A stretch of 64,000 nucleotides of DNA from Podarcis raffonei (GCF_027172205.1 NC_070614.1:31186501-31250500); one strand, 5' to 3'. Counted from the first letter of the stretch, positions 11,628 to 24,237 are shown. The notes: generated by a model not told the origin, from the letters alone. Numbers and translations are program-made.

Positions 11628-12904
11628 CATCTTTCTCATAGAGACTGCTGTTCTCAGAACCCTAACCCACAAAAGTCAAATAACCCATTGTGGCCCCAAA
11701 AGATACACTTTTTTTGAACATAGGCCCAAAAAGTGCTTTTTGGGGGGAGGGGGATATTGCAGTGCCCAAAATAGTCTCGGTTTTACAGGGACTGTTGAAG
11801 ATGTTATAGTATTATAGTTATATGGTGTTATAGTGTTATAGTGATCCAGTTTGAAAATTCACTGAGAATGGGTAATCTTAGATTTGCCACTCAATTTTAC
11901 CTGAAGTAAACATGCATTATAGCTATATATTTTCCTCCTCAGAGGAAATATCTGAATAATTTCAAGACAAGTTGTTTTTGGCAAGAACCCACACTTTGTC
12001 ACAGTGGGTGACTTTTTGACAGAGGTGCAGAAAGGAAGGTAGCCTTTGGGGATAGACTATCTACATGTGAGATTAAAATTACATTTTATTCTTGTACACA
12101 TTTCAACAGCATGTTATATACATTCTTTGCCCTCCCTCAAATCTGTGTCTAAGTCCAATTTTGGACATTGGTATCTGCATATTATTATTTTTTGCTTTGT
12201 TTTTAGTATATTCTTTATAACAACATATACAGCTTTGTAATTAAAAAAATGGTTTGAAGTAACACTGTGTCACAACTTTTAATTTTTGGCATGGGAGAAG
12301 TATGGGCCATAATCCATAGCCAAATAAAGGAACCCTGATAAGGGGTCTTGGGTGGAGTCATGTACAGTCTCAGATTCAACTCAGGGTGGCTGAGAATGGT
12401 TGCCTCACACCAACGTCATGGGTTGGGCCCCGTCAAGCATAGCCTTTGCCCACTCCCTTCCTCTTTGAGTTCTGAGTCGACAGGCTAGGGTGTGTGAGAG
12501 GCATCAGGCAGCAGCAGATGCCAGGATCCCTGCCTGTATGCCATGCCAACACATAATATAATAACAACCGATAAAGTTGTTGCCTTGTTTTACCTCACTC
12601 TTGGCCTCTCTTTGTCCCATTCACTAGCAATCATGAAACAGTGACACGTGTATGAAATGACTTAATGACTTAATGTGGTGAGTTCATGCATTCCTAAGTT
12701 GCCACTGAGTTTTACCTAAAGCAATTTTTTTGAATCAAGTGTAGGATCTCGTGTTAGCATGGAACAGGGATCTGAAGAATTTTGAACAAAGACAAAATGG
12801 CTTTCAACAAAGCTATGTACTTTCTGTGTACTGCACACACACGTACCCTTTCCCTCTAAAAAGTGTAAACATGGTTCTCCTCCTTGCACCTATTCTCACA
12901 AGAA
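11628..12904. other. intergenic, no gene seen
   Basis: No gene or clear repeat is recognised between the OR stop and the palindromic repeat at 12905. Short frames such as 12046-12240 have no family features. Confidence 0.45.
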
Positions 12905-13040
12905 TATTTAAAGCAAATTATTTCCTTGAAATAATCCTGTGAAGTATAGTTTGATAAGGGTTTTGAAAATGTAGCTCTGTGAGGAGTAAACTACAGTTCA
13001 CAAGATTATTTCATGGAAATAATGGGCTTTAAATATATAC
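12905..13040. mobile_element. palindromic MITE-like repeat
   Basis: Two arms face each other: AATATTTAAAGCAAATTATT leading to GAAGTATAGTTT, and AAACTACAGTTCACAAG leading to GGGCTTTAAATATATAC. The arms are imperfect reverse complements. The layout resembles common non-autonomous DNA transposons of reptiles. No confident target duplication is read. Confidence 0.55.
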
Positions 13041-13460
13041 TGTTCACACTGCCCCTGTAAGATGGTTTAGGCTGATATTGATTGACCCAAGTTCCTCTAG
13101 TTATCCACATATATGAGTATGGATTTGAATATGCATCTTCCAGGTCATAGTCCAAACATTCTGATTGGTTCTCTAACTGTTAAACTTCTTTTCCATACTG
13201 GCTTCGCTGTATTTTTAAAAATTATTTATTTAGGTAAATTATATGCCACTTTGTATTTCTATTAAAATCTCTACGTGGTTCAAAATACCCTAAAATATCA
13301 CAAATGAAAGTCAAATAATAAAAATCCCCACTAAAATATCCACATTTTAGAGCAGAGCAGGTAACAAATTGAAAATATACCTTCTTAAACAGAAACAACT
13401 AATAAACGTGGACCAAGGTACCATAAGTACATAGCACAGAAATACTGTAGCTATGTATTA

Positions 13461-13553
13461 CTTTTTTTCCCCTTCCAGTAGCACCTTAAAGACCAACTAA
13501 GTTAGTTCTTGGTATGAGCTTTCGTGTGCATGCACACTTCTTCAGATACACTA
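13461..13553. repeat. squamate interspersed repeat fragment
   Basis: CCAGTAGCACCTTAAAGACC, then GGTATGAGCTTTCGTGTGCA, then TGCACACTTCTTCAGATACA is a string I recognise as recurring throughout squamate assemblies. I cannot assign the element class with confidence. Confidence 0.5.
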
Positions 13554-15740
13554 GTAATTTACTTGTAAGTTAAATTGTATGTGTATGTCTTGCTCACAAA
13601 AAAGAAGGAAAAGGAAAGAAACAATATCTGTTGCAATGTCTGTGCCAATATTTAGCTGATTGTAGCTTTGAAAATCTTTAATGATCCCCTTTGTGGTTTT
13701 GTTCCCAATTCACAGTGCAGATACCATTATTCTTCGAAGTCTGATAAAGCTTGAGTGCAGTGGCTGGAGTCTTCCATTGTTTATTTGATTAATAAGAATC
13801 CAGCTGGATTCACAGACAAGCCTTTTGGGGAATTATTTTGCATTATTATTACCTTGGCTGTACTAAGTAGCTTTAGGCACATAGTTCAATCAATAGTTTT
13901 GTTGTTGAGGTTGATGGTGATGGTTTTTTGTTTTAGGTATCACAGGATGTCCGGAGGTGTTAGTGATTTCTGTATAGGGAGAAGCCTACTTAACTTCACT
14001 CCCTCTGACATACTGAAAGTTTCATTTATTAAAGCTGGGACTATGAAATTATAGAGAATCAAGAACAGAACACTTTTTTGTAACTTCTGATCCTAGCGTA
14101 CTTCTTGAAGAATCATGAGGTGCTTGGCTGAAAAGTAACATGAGGTTTTTTTGGGAAGTTCCCACTTCCAAAGAACTAGTCCACATTTCCTGGCTTTTAC
14201 TACTACATAAGTTGTCTAATGACATTTAAAGGTATGTTGAAGATAAAGATGATTTATAGGACATATATTGAGGAATTCAATTCCATTGAATTACATTCTC
14301 AGTTTGCAGCAAGCTTCCTTTTCAAGGAGGGAAGGTCATAGCCAACACCACCAAGATGCACAAAATCCATTTTCTCATTTGTTATTCAGAGACAATGAGC
14401 CCCAGTTCCCTATTCAGGATATTGTAGAGCTATTCTCCACCTGGTCACCAAAGACAATAACTTTAAAGATCTCAGAGTAATATGTTGTGCATTCTAGCAA
14501 CTGGGACCCATCTGCTTCTGGAAAGAAGAACAAAATAAATAGGACTTGGATCTTTTTCAGTTTCTGGATGCCTGGTCCTGATTATCTTAAAAGTTGGTGG
14601 TGAATGGTTTGACTGGCTATATGCACTGAATTGTGTGCTTTGAAGAGGTGTCCGCCAAATGAAAGAATCTGTGCTTCTAGAAAGAAAATGGAAGTATTCC
14701 TGTATCAGCTTGGTCTTTTCTAATTGTAATCAGAAAATGCTCTGCTAATGGGAATGTTGTGGTATCAAGAGCATATTGAAATTATGGTTGGTTCTGAAAT
14801 ATAGTTGTAGAAAATTAAATATTCTGGTCTAAAACTGTGCCCCTGAGGGGAAAAAAATTCAACAATATTTTTGTTTATTATTTGAAGATTAAACTTGCTA
14901 TATAGAAATATAGGTTAGTGTATTCATATGAATACACTTTGCAGCATATTATCATTTTAGCATATTAGGCAGCATATTAAAAATATTTGATGGAGATGAG
15001 GAAGACCAACATAGGGAATGTAGTTTAAACTCATGTTTCCATTATCTTTACAATTCCCCAAAATGTAAACAATATAATAGCTACATAATGGAATATGTGT
15101 CGGCCAACTAACCATATGTTCTATCAGACACAGAACTGATACGACGTACAGCTCCCTTACATATATAAACATTGTTACAGATATTATAACAACAACAACA
15201 ACATGCAAGAAAAACCCATGAGTACAGAATCCTGTTTATAAGAGTGTTCAAAAAAAATATAGTAACAAGAGTGCCAAGAGTTGTCATCCTATTAGGAGTA
15301 GAAGCAACAGTCATAGTAGCTCTACTCATGGCAGAGTTAGCAATATTTTCAGTACTAAAGGAATGGTAAAATATTATGATATTATAGTTAGTGTTTCGGT
15401 CTTTAGAATATAACATGATCTGTGCCTCTAACCTTCAAGCCACAATAGGAAACTATTGGTCACCTGATGACATGATCTAACAGAAGCCCAATTTTGAAAC
15501 AGAACAGTGATCATAAATACTACCAATATAAAGGTATGGTTGAATTCACATGGACTTAAATTTTGTCCACCTAAGTTACCCAGTGTATTATATGACCTAT
15601 ATTATCATTAGAATCAGGAAGAGCTTCTAATATGTAACATTTTCTGGCAGGTGTACTTGATAAGTTGCTTTGGACAATATTTGGCGGCATGATTTTTATT
15701 GCCCCTTAGCGATCATTGCAAAAAAAACCCCCTTCTTTTT
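13554..15740. other. intergenic flank of a family 4-like OR
   Basis: No gene is seen. Around 14270-14560 the sequence is homologous to 20040-20440: both contain a TATTCAGAGACAATGAGCC-like or ATTACTAGGAGACAATAACC-like block, a CCATTCAGGA/CTATTCAGGA block and a CTCTAGCAA/TTCTAGCAA block. This shows that the ORs at 15765 and 21217 lie in tandemly duplicated units of about 5.5 kb. Confidence 0.5.
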
Positions 15741-15764
15741 TACATCATTCAACAGGATGCTCAC

Positions 15765-16730
15765 ATGGAAAACAACAGCACAGCAGTGACAGAATTTATC
15801 CTCCTGGGGCTTTCTCAGAATCCAAGAGTACAGTCTGTTCTCTTCTTCCTTTTCCTCACTGTCTACAGCACAACATGGATTGGAAACCTCACCATTATAA
15901 TCAGCGTTATCAGAACACCCAACCTTCACACACCCATGTATTTTCTATTAGCCAACTTGGCTGTCATAGACATCAGTGAGTCATCAGTCACATCACTGAA
16001 AATGTTGTGGGACCTATTCTTCCATACAAATACCATTTCTTACAATTGGTGCATTGCACAGATCTTCTTCATCCATTTAACTGGGGGTGCTGTGGTCTTC
16101 TTACTTGTGGCGATGGCAGTTGACCGGTACATAGCCATCTACAAGCCACTGCGATATTTAGTTATAATGAACAGAGAAGTTTGCATAGGTTTGGTAGCTG
16201 GGTCATGGTTGGGTGGCTTTGCTCACTCCATTGTCCAGATTGGAATTCTCATTCAGCTGCCTTTCTGCCAATCCAACATCCTGGATAATTTCTTCTGTGA
16301 CATTCCACAGCTCATCAAACTGGCATGTGCTGATACGTATATCCCAGAGTTGCTGATGGTTTGCAACAGTGGATTGCTCCTCACGTTGATCTTCTTCATC
16401 TTGCTTGTGTCATACACTGTCATCTTGGTGAAGATTAGAGCACATGTCACAGAAGGGAAGAACAAAGCTCTTTCCACCTGTGCAGCACAAATCATGGTCA
16501 TGAGCTTAAACTTTGTTCCTGGAATGTTTGTTTATGACCGGCCTTTCAAGGTATTTCCAGGAGACAAGGTTGCCTCAGTCCTCTACAGCCTTTTAACACC
16601 AATGCTGAACTCAATGATATTTACTCTGCGTAATACTGAGATGAAAAACACAATTAGAAAGCTCACAAGAAATTTTCTGCTTTCTGAAAGGACAAAACCA
16701 TCACTGTGTGTTCATGAAAGAGAGACATAG
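15765..16730 (+). CDS. olfactory receptor, family 4-like (conversion partner 1)
   Basis: An intact odorant receptor of 321 codons, starting MENNSTAVTEF. I chose this ATG because it matches the paralogue at 21217 and sits nine bases after a likely acceptor (pyrimidine tract, then CAACAG at 15751-15756); an in-frame ATG at 15699 would add 22 residues without OR character. Landmarks: sequon NST at 4-6, GN at 40-41, HTPMYFLL at 55-62, MAVDRYIAIYKPLRY at 117-131, LPFCQSNILDNFFCDIPQ at 165-182, KALSTCAAQ at 234-242. The TM7 motif is LNSMIFTLRN rather than LNPIIYTLRN, so the conserved Pro of NPxxY is replaced. From about 16072 to 16650 it is nearly identical to 21217. The tail, ending VHERET, is longer than in its partner. 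Confidence 0.93.
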   Translation: MENNSTAVTEFILLGLSQNPRVQSVLFFLFLTVYSTTWIGNLTIIISVIRTPNLHTPMYFLLANLAVIDISESSVTSLKMLWDLFFHTNTISYNWCIAQIFFIHLTGGAVVFLLVAMAVDRYIAIYKPLRYLVIMNREVCIGLVAGSWLGGFAHSIVQIGILIQLPFCQSNILDNFFCDIPQLIKLACADTYIPELLMVCNSGLLLTLIFFILLVSYTVILVKIRAHVTEGKNKALSTCAAQIMVMSLNFVPGMFVYDRPFKVFPGDKVASVLYSLLTPMLNSMIFTLRNTEMKNTIRKLTRNFLLSERTKPSLCVHERET

Positions 16731-16844
16731 AACTTAAGCATCTTTTGTTGATGTTTTTCTAAAAGTATATACTACATTTTTAAAATTTATTTCGCTTTCT
16801 ATTCCAATGCATGTGAAGATGATTTCAATCCCCCCCAGGAGTGT

Positions 16845-16861
16845 GCTCTCTCTCTCTCTCT

Positions 16862-16906
<45 letters not shown>

Positions 16907-16916
16907 TTTCCCTTCC
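16845..16916. repeat. (CT)n microsatellite
   Basis: A CT dinucleotide run with CC interruptions, directly visible, about 110 bases after the preceding OR stop. The 'protein' in this region is an artefact of the repeat. Confidence 0.93.
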
Positions 16917-17869
16917 CTTAAAGGCCTGTTCTACTGCGTATTCCACCTATGGGCAGTAAGCCATATTGGCAGCCTGTCCAGGCTGCTACAGCCTGTGTGA
17001 TGCTCCTGCATCACTCACATGTTTTATGCTTGGGGCTGGGGCAGACATCCCTGTTTAAGAGCTGGGCATCCACACCTCTCCCTCTTCTCTTTGCAGCAGC
17101 ACCTGCCTGTCTGAGCTATCAATGTGACTTGCTGGTTGCTTTGGGGCCAAGTAGGAATTGTTTTGCTGATCCACCTTGTTTGTGGGTTTTGTTGTTTTTC
17201 ACCTACTCCATACTGAATAATTGGGTGGTGGGCATTAGATGATCTGGTGTGCTATTCATTTAGGGTTCCCATTGCAAAATCTTGGCTTTTAAAGGAAAAT
17301 CATCCAAAAACCCACTCCCTATATGGGCTGCCATATGCCTGAGGCCTCCCAGATGTTTCAGCTGCTTTACCAAAATTCTGCCCCGACAATATTTTCAATG
17401 TTTGAATCCCAGCTATGTACAGGAAATTCTGAACATATGGCAGCCCTATATTGATTAGACTAACCAGGTCTTTAATTTAGTCACTTTGGGAAGTTCAGGT
17501 GTGGGAAGGGGAGTAGTTGTGTTTTAGCCTGGGGACAAGGCTGGATTACCTATTAAGCAAAATTAGCACCAAGGAGGTGGGGGGGGCACAAAAATTATGT
17601 AAGATTAGTTCTGAGGATCTGATCAAAAACTTTGCAGTTCTAAAAAGCAGAAGACTATACAAAACCAAATATCATTTTCCGTCATATGGTAGGTTTTGTT
17701 TCATTTCAAAAAATAAAATTTTATTTCGTGGTTTATTATTGTTTATATTTTGAATTAGATATATATGGAGGCACCAACATCTTTTAAGTGCTTAGGGCCT
17801 CTAAAGGTCTTAATGTGGCACTACCAGGGGACCCTCTTATATATGGAGTTCCAACTTGAGTAAAAAATT

Positions 17870-18050
17870 GTGGGGGCTCAGGCAAGCCCTGCCATGCATA
17901 ATCGATCACATGATACAGTACACACACACTATTTGAATGGGAATGCCCATTAACTTTGTGGGGGCACAGCCCCCTCAAATATTTTATTGTGAGGGGTGAA
18001 GCCCCCATGGCCCTTAGCAGTTGGCTCCTATGACACACAGACACAAAAAA
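17870..18050. repeat. decayed MITE-like repeat
   Basis: GTGGGGGCACAGCCCCCTCA followed by GTGAGGGGTGAAGCCCCCAT and GCAGTTGGCTCCTATG resembles a common reptile element. A distantly similar motif (CAATATTGAGGGGGC with CTGAGCCCTG) occurs near 59580. The ends are not resolved. Confidence 0.35.
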
Positions 18051-18415
18051 TATCATAAGAGAAGGGGGGAAAGGAATGGGGGATCATTCAATACATCAAT
18101 GTATCATCTAACATAACATTTATGGGGGGGACCAACACACTCGCCATATAAGTAGTAAATAATAATAAACAACATTAACTTCTTCACCTTCTTGGTGTGG
18201 CCTAGGAATGGGATGAAGGCTGGATAGTGAAGCCTCCAGTTCTTGCATCAGGGGTTTTGCTGCCCTAAGCTAAAGTTTCTTTCAGGTTCTGGTTTGGTCC
18301 TGAACCAATAGTGTTTCCTCTGCAGCGGTTTTTATGGTATAAATAAATAAAGTGACCCTAGTTTGACCTATATGTATTTCTTTATTAATGTGTTATTTAC
18401 TATTTCTGTGATATA

Positions 18416-19227
18416 GCGTGTTCTCCTTCACGGAGAGCACGTGTTGCGGTGGGGGCCGCCAGGACACTCCAAAGTTGGGGGTGGGCTAATTGACCGTTGG
18501 CCACTGATGCGATTGGGGCTTCCCTTGTTGTTGGGAAGAAGTTAATGTTGCCATTTGTTGATTGACAGCCAGAAATGCTAAAACTCCTTGCACGAGGCTA
18601 GGGCTTCCTCTTTTCGCCCGTGCATCGGATTGCCCCTCCCCCCCTCCCTAGAATTAGGGGTGTTCGCTTTGACCTTGCTATGCCTGTCATGGGGTCGTCT
18701 GCTTTGGGGCAGGGGCCCGATAGGAATTTTGTCCATCTGACTGATTGGCTGGTGCCATTTGGTTTTTGCCTACTGCGTAGCAAATCGTCACAACTTGTAA
18801 GGTTCACGGTTAGGCAATGGTTTATGGTTTGGTTGGTTGAGGGGCATGGATTGGCTGTGCCTGCCCCTCTAATGCTGCTGCTGCAAGGGATTCTGTTAAA
18901 GAAATTGGGGGCTAACTATTGCTTGTCCACTCTGTCAAGGGGGCTCGGGCCATAGCAATGAGCTCCTAGTTGCATTTGGGGAGGGCTGAGGGCAGGTTCC
19001 CTGCTCCGATGCTACCCCCAAGTGTATTCCCCTATTCTGACTTTCGCATCGTGCGGAATGTCAGTCTGTCCCCCATGGTGGGGGCAGATAGTCGCAACCA
19101 ATGCCTAAGCAACCACTCACAAATTTGTATTTTAATAAAGTTGTGGCCAAAATTATGCCAAAAATCTTAAACAAACATTCTGTGTGATGTGTGAGTTATT
19201 GGGGTGGCCCTGGGGACCTCAACACGC
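18416..19227 (+). mobile_element. 0.8-kb interspersed element, copy 1 (class unresolved)
   Basis: An 812-bp non-coding element starting GCGTGTTCTCCTTC and ending GGGGACCTCAACACGC, with a 7-bp terminal inversion (GCGTGTT/AACACGC). It is present a second time, inverted and at nearly equal length, at 44634-45444, and in diverged form at about 56496-57304. AATAAA near its right end (about 19134) and roughly 90 further bases could suit a solitary LTR, with inner ends TGTT and AACA. However, copy 2 shows a 3-bp target duplication, which is more like some DNA transposons. No coding capacity is seen. Either reading makes it a relic. Confidence 0.7.
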
Positions 19228-21216
19228 AACTACAAAGCAGGAAGAAAAGTTAATGTGCTTAATAATTGTTGGCATTTATTGGATTAGCTTGGAAAACGTC
19301 TTCTGGACTTTTTGCATGAATGACTAAATAAACTTAAAATATCATCTTTCTGAAAAATTGCACTAACCATGTGATGTTTTTATGTCAGATTTAGTGGATC
19401 TGAATCATTATTGTATATTGTACATGCATGATGATAACACTGATTTCCAAAAGGATGACACTGTCACAATTACTGGGAAACCCAGCCAGAAGGGCGGGGT
19501 GTCAATAACAAATTATTATTAAATTATTATGTGTTCATCAGAGAGGCCAATTGAGAGCTCTGCAAGCTCCACTATAGTGTTACTAATATAGTTTTTCCAA
19601 TCATTATTATTGTTTGTAGAGTTCCAAACCACTATATGTCTGAATCAAAGACACTCTTGTTGCTTCTTGAAATTATTTTGCACAGCTTCCTACTTTGACT
19701 TGATCAAATCGGTTTGCACATCTTATTAACATTATATTTTTTTTAAAAAAATCACATTTATTTTGTTTTATTTATTGTTAGGGTTCCAAGTCCCTGGATG
19801 TGTGGGTGAAGAACAATTCCGCTGGCATCAGGAGTATTAATTTATTTTCATTTACACTTATTCATTTAGATTTTATAAACCAAATCTTGTGGACTGTGCC
19901 CCTGACTCAGCTTATCTCATGGCATTAGCTGAGCCTCTGTTGAATAAATCACATATTGGACCTTAATGATCTCCCCTGTGTTTTGATTCCCCAGTTTCGC
20001 CTAGTACAGCCTTCTTCACATAATGCTGAAACTCATAAGCAATTTCATAGCATCTCTATTATTTGCAGACATATGAATAGGGGTGACTCCATGTCCAACA
20101 CCAGAGCCCCTTTGCATACAAATCCTTTGTCATCTCATATTATTACTAGGAGACAATAACCATTGATTCTCCATTCAGGAGACTGTAGGGTTATTCTCCA
20201 TACTTTAGGTGCAGGTTTCTGGAGTCACCATTTCATTATAGCTCTTTTCTTACTCTTACTCTTGTCTCTGTGTTTATTTCTGGTTTTAAAAGCAGAATCA
20301 CTGAAGGTTAATTTGTTCAATATAGAAGATAAGAAGGCATTCTTGGAGTAATAAGCTATAGACTCTAGCAAATGGAACAAAATACTTTTGGAAGAAAGAA
20401 AAATGGGGCTGGATCCTTTTTTCAATATTCTGCCTTCATGATTTCTAATGCTCAACTTATCATGGATTACTGATGATTTAAAAAGATAATGATGAGTTAA
20501 TGATATATGTTGGTGATGGTTTAATAGACTTTTTTTTGCACTGAACTTCATTATTCGTCTGAACAGATGCTCACCAAGGAGAAATAACTGTGCTTCTCTA
20601 AGATGACAGTTTTCAACTTGTTTTGTAATTAGAAATGGAAAGTTCCCAGCTAATTGGACTGTTGTGGTATAAAATGTGGAAATTTATTTATTTATTCTAT
20701 TTCATAACATTTAGATACTGCTTGATTGTAGGGAAAAAACCCTGAAAGTTGTTTCCAAAAGGATAGCACACTAAAATTATCACTAACATATTTACATCAT
20801 GATTTAAAACATACAGAAAGTTAAAACCACCATATAATAGACTAAAACAAATTGGAATTCATACAAATTTGCTACAATAAACTGCTGTAAGATTATATCA
20901 ATATGGCACATGACCATTGCAAAAATAAGTAAAGCAATCCTTATCCCTTTACTGGGGAATAAGACCCATTTACTTCAATATGATTTACTTCTCCATAGAC
21001 AAGGTTGGGATTTGAACTGTGGAAAATGTTTACATTTTTTAGTGATGCTGGACAGATGAAGTGATACTTGATAAAGTCCAATTGTCTATCTACAACCCAA
21101 ATTTATGATTTGATTGTTGTGGGGGACCTGTAATGGGTATGTCAAGAGTTGTTTGAGGAAGTAATATGATGACATGACTTTTAGTGGTCCTTAGTGAGCC
21201 TCAGTAGGATGCTCAC
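19228..21216. other. intergenic upstream of third family 4-like OR
   Basis: No gene is seen. The part around 20040-20440 is the tandem counterpart of 14270-14560. A possible 3' splice site, GAGCCTCAG, lies just before the ATG at 21217. Confidence 0.45.
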
Positions 21217-22149
21217 ATGGAGAAGAACAGCACAGCAGTAACAGAATTTGTCCTCCTGGGCTTCTCGCAGAATCCCAGAATACAGTCCCTTCTCTTCCTC
21301 CTTTTCCTCACTGTCTACAGCACAACTTGGTTGGGAAATCTCACCATTATAGTCACTGTGATCACCACCCCCAGCCTGCATACGCCCATGTACTTTTTGC
21401 TAGCCAACTTGGCTGTCATAGACATCAGTGAATCGACAGTCACATCACTGAAAATATTATGGGACCTCTTCTCCCATACTCATACCATCTCCTACAATTG
21501 GTGTATTGCACAGATCTTCTTCTTCCATTTAACTGGGGGTGCTGTGGTCTTCTTACTTGTGGCGATGGCAGTCGACCGGTACATAGCCATCTACAAGCCA
21601 CTGCGATATTTAGTTATAATGAACAGAGAAGTTTGCATAGGTTTGGTAGCTGGGTCATGGTTGGGTGGCTTTGCTCACTCCATTGTCCAGATTGGAATTC
21701 TCATTCAGCTGCCTTTCTGCCAATCCAACATCCTGGATAATTTCTTCTGTGACATTCCACAGCTCATCAAACTGGCATGTGCTGATACGTATATCCAAGA
21801 GTTGCTGATGGTTTGCAACAGTGGACTGCTCCTCACGTTGATCTTCTTCATCTTGCTTGTGTCATACACTGTCATCTTGGTGAAGATTAGAGCACACGTC
21901 ACAGAAGGGAAGCACAAAGCTCTTTCCACCTGTGCAGCGCAAATCATGGTCATGAGCTTAAACTTTGTTCCAGGAATGTTTGTTTATGATCGGCCTTTCA
22001 AGGTATTTCCAGGAGACAAGGTTGCCTCAGTCCTCTACAGCCTTTTAACACCAATGCTGAACTCAATGATATTTACTCTGCGTAACACAGAGATGAAAAA
22101 CAATGTTGGGAAAATAATGAGAAAACTTTTGCTTTTCAAAAGGACTTAA
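21217..22149 (+). CDS. olfactory receptor, family 4-like (conversion partner 2)
   Basis: An intact 310-codon odorant receptor beginning MEKNSTAVTEF. Landmarks: sequon NST at 4-6, TEFVLLGFSQ at 9-18, GN at 40-41, HTPMYFLL at 55-62, Cys96, MAVDRYIAIYKPLRY at 117-131, LPFCQSNILDNFFCDIPQ at 165-182, SY at 216-217, KALSTCAAQ at 234-242, PMLNSMIFTLRN at 279-290. It shares the unusual Ser in place of Pro in the TM7 NPxxY motif with 15765. By hand count it differs from that paralogue at about 45 of the first 320 bases but only about 10 of the next 580, then diverges again in the last 15 codons. This step is best explained by gene conversion. Confidence 0.94.
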   Translation: MEKNSTAVTEFVLLGFSQNPRIQSLLFLLFLTVYSTTWLGNLTIIVTVITTPSLHTPMYFLLANLAVIDISESTVTSLKILWDLFSHTHTISYNWCIAQIFFFHLTGGAVVFLLVAMAVDRYIAIYKPLRYLVIMNREVCIGLVAGSWLGGFAHSIVQIGILIQLPFCQSNILDNFFCDIPQLIKLACADTYIQELLMVCNSGLLLTLIFFILLVSYTVILVKIRAHVTEGKHKALSTCAAQIMVMSLNFVPGMFVYDRPFKVFPGDKVASVLYSLLTPMLNSMIFTLRNTEMKNNVGKIMRKLLLFKRT

Positions 22150-24236
22150 CCATCACTTTGTGTTTATCACAGACACCCATAGAGGATGCAAGCTCTGGAA
22201 CATTTTAAATGAAATATTTTCCAATCATTATTATAATTTGTAGGCTTTGGAGCTGTGATTCATCTGAATATAAAAGACCAATTTTGCTTCTTTGGATTAT
22301 TATAAAGTAATAATGCAGCTGGCATAATATAATAGTTACTGTCAGTGCTGGGTTTTTTAAGAAAAAAGGTGGTAGAACTCACCATGAACACCTCCCTTGT
22401 TTTCTTATAATGGCAATGATGCCCACCTGAGAGACATCAGAACTAAGAGATGCTATAACTGGCCCACCCTCAAGGATGGGAATAGCATTGTCAAGCATAT
22501 AGAAGGACAGGTCTTGCTGAAGTAGAGGCAGCATGGCTTCTGCAAGCATAAGACTTGTCTTAACAAACCTTTAAGCTTATTTGAGAATGTCAAGAAGCGT
22601 ACACAGAGGCAATCCAGAAAACATTGTGTACTTATTTAAAATACAATAATACTTAAAGTTTCAAAACGTACTTCACCAAATGTTCCTGAGTAAACTTAGC
22701 AGGATAGAAAAAGAAGAGAGATCTTCTTTGTAAAATATGTGTTTAATGTGCATAAAAGTTGTGTGGAGGTTTGCATTTGCAGATGCCTCGCAGAGAACTG
22801 TACCAAGTGCAAAAGGTGCTGGTGCAGTTAGAGCTGCAAAAAAGAAGATGGAGTCTTTGGAATCAGCTACATTAGTAAAAAGAAAGGGGAAAAAGTGTTT
22901 TAAATGTGTTATAGCACTGTGACACCAGATGGCACTGTGGAGTTCCATCTTTGGGCAATGTGATTTCCCATTAGGAGGTTTACAGTGCATTTTCCTGAAA
23001 CATTATTTTTTTTTTTATGTGTCTAGATTCAGCCTTTGTTTCAATGTTTTGTTAATTGATGACTTTGTTTCAATGTTATGTTAATTAGTGACTCATCCTT
23101 GCGTGTCAGGGCCTTTCCTACAAGCTACCAGCATGTAGAAGAAACAACTTTCTTATTGAGTTATATCAGGGAATTCTGCTCACATATCTCACATACTGTT
23201 GTAGATCTGGAAGCAAAGATTAGGGATAAATAGTCTGTTCTCCCAAATGAAGGGAGGTAGCAACTGGAATCCCCCAATGATTGGTATTAAACATGTGCTT
23301 TTGAACTTGTACATAAATGATCTAGTGTTAGCAGTGAGCGGTGGCTGTTGATACCAAATTGTTCAGAGTGATTAAAACAAAATAAATTGTAAAGAGTTTC
23401 AAAGGATCTCTACAATGGACATTAAAATGGGTAATGGGCAGTAGAATGGCAGATTCCTGGGTGGCTTTAAAACAGGCTTAGAAAATTTTCTGTTCTATGA
23501 CTATGCTCTGTCTCTGCAGCTGTTAGAAACTATTGTTGTGGTGAGCACTGCTTCACTCAGTTCCTGGAAAAAACAACAGAAAACCTTAACAAAAATACAT
23601 GTACGGGAAATTCCAGACATCTCTTAAAATTCAAAATTCCCCCCAGGATGCCATTTTAGGTCTCCGATTTCCTGGCATGTCTGGAATTTTCCGGGCGTAT
23701 GGCAAGCCTAATGCATCAGAGATTTCTTAACCCATACAAGCACATCTCTGCACACACCCAACATCCAGGTAAACAATGAGCATTATAATAGTTCAGGGAT
23801 ACGTGAGCTAGGCCAATGCACTTCTGGAGTGTCCATGTGGCCTGAGGGTGTGGATGCTGTTGTGGCCTGGGTAGTCTTGAGCAGGGGTGGCCCATCCCAT
23901 TTCACCTCCTGGGAATAGGCTGCTGCTTCCCACCCCTCACCTTGCCCCCACTTCTGCTGCATGCCACTCAGCAAGAGGAGTGGCAGTCTGCAAGACGTTG
24001 ACGCTTATCTTCTCCTACCAAGGGGCAGGGAAGATGAGCAGCAATGCCCTCCCATTTTGCTGAACTTGGCAGGAGGGGAGGTGTTCTGGTGGTGGTGGAA
24101 GTGATAAGGTGGGTGTTGCATCTTGTGCTTCAGCCACCTGTGGTGGGTGCTTCACTCCGCCTCACAGATTTGGTGTTGAGAACCAGACAGAGAGGCTTAC
24201 ATAGCTGCATTTGGCTCAGAGATTCCCCACTATTAG
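22150..24236. other. intergenic, mostly unrecognised
   Basis: No gene is seen. At about 22343-22440 a fragment (GGTGGTAGAACTCACCATGA, then ACACCTCCCTTG) resembles a common squamate repeat. The remainder shows no structure I can name. Confidence 0.45.
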
Positions 24237-24237
24237 C

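Noticed and set aside
15699-15764. Extended N terminus of the OR at 15765
   Set aside because: The 22 extra residues lack OR character and lie across a likely 3' splice site; the paralogue begins at the downstream ATG.
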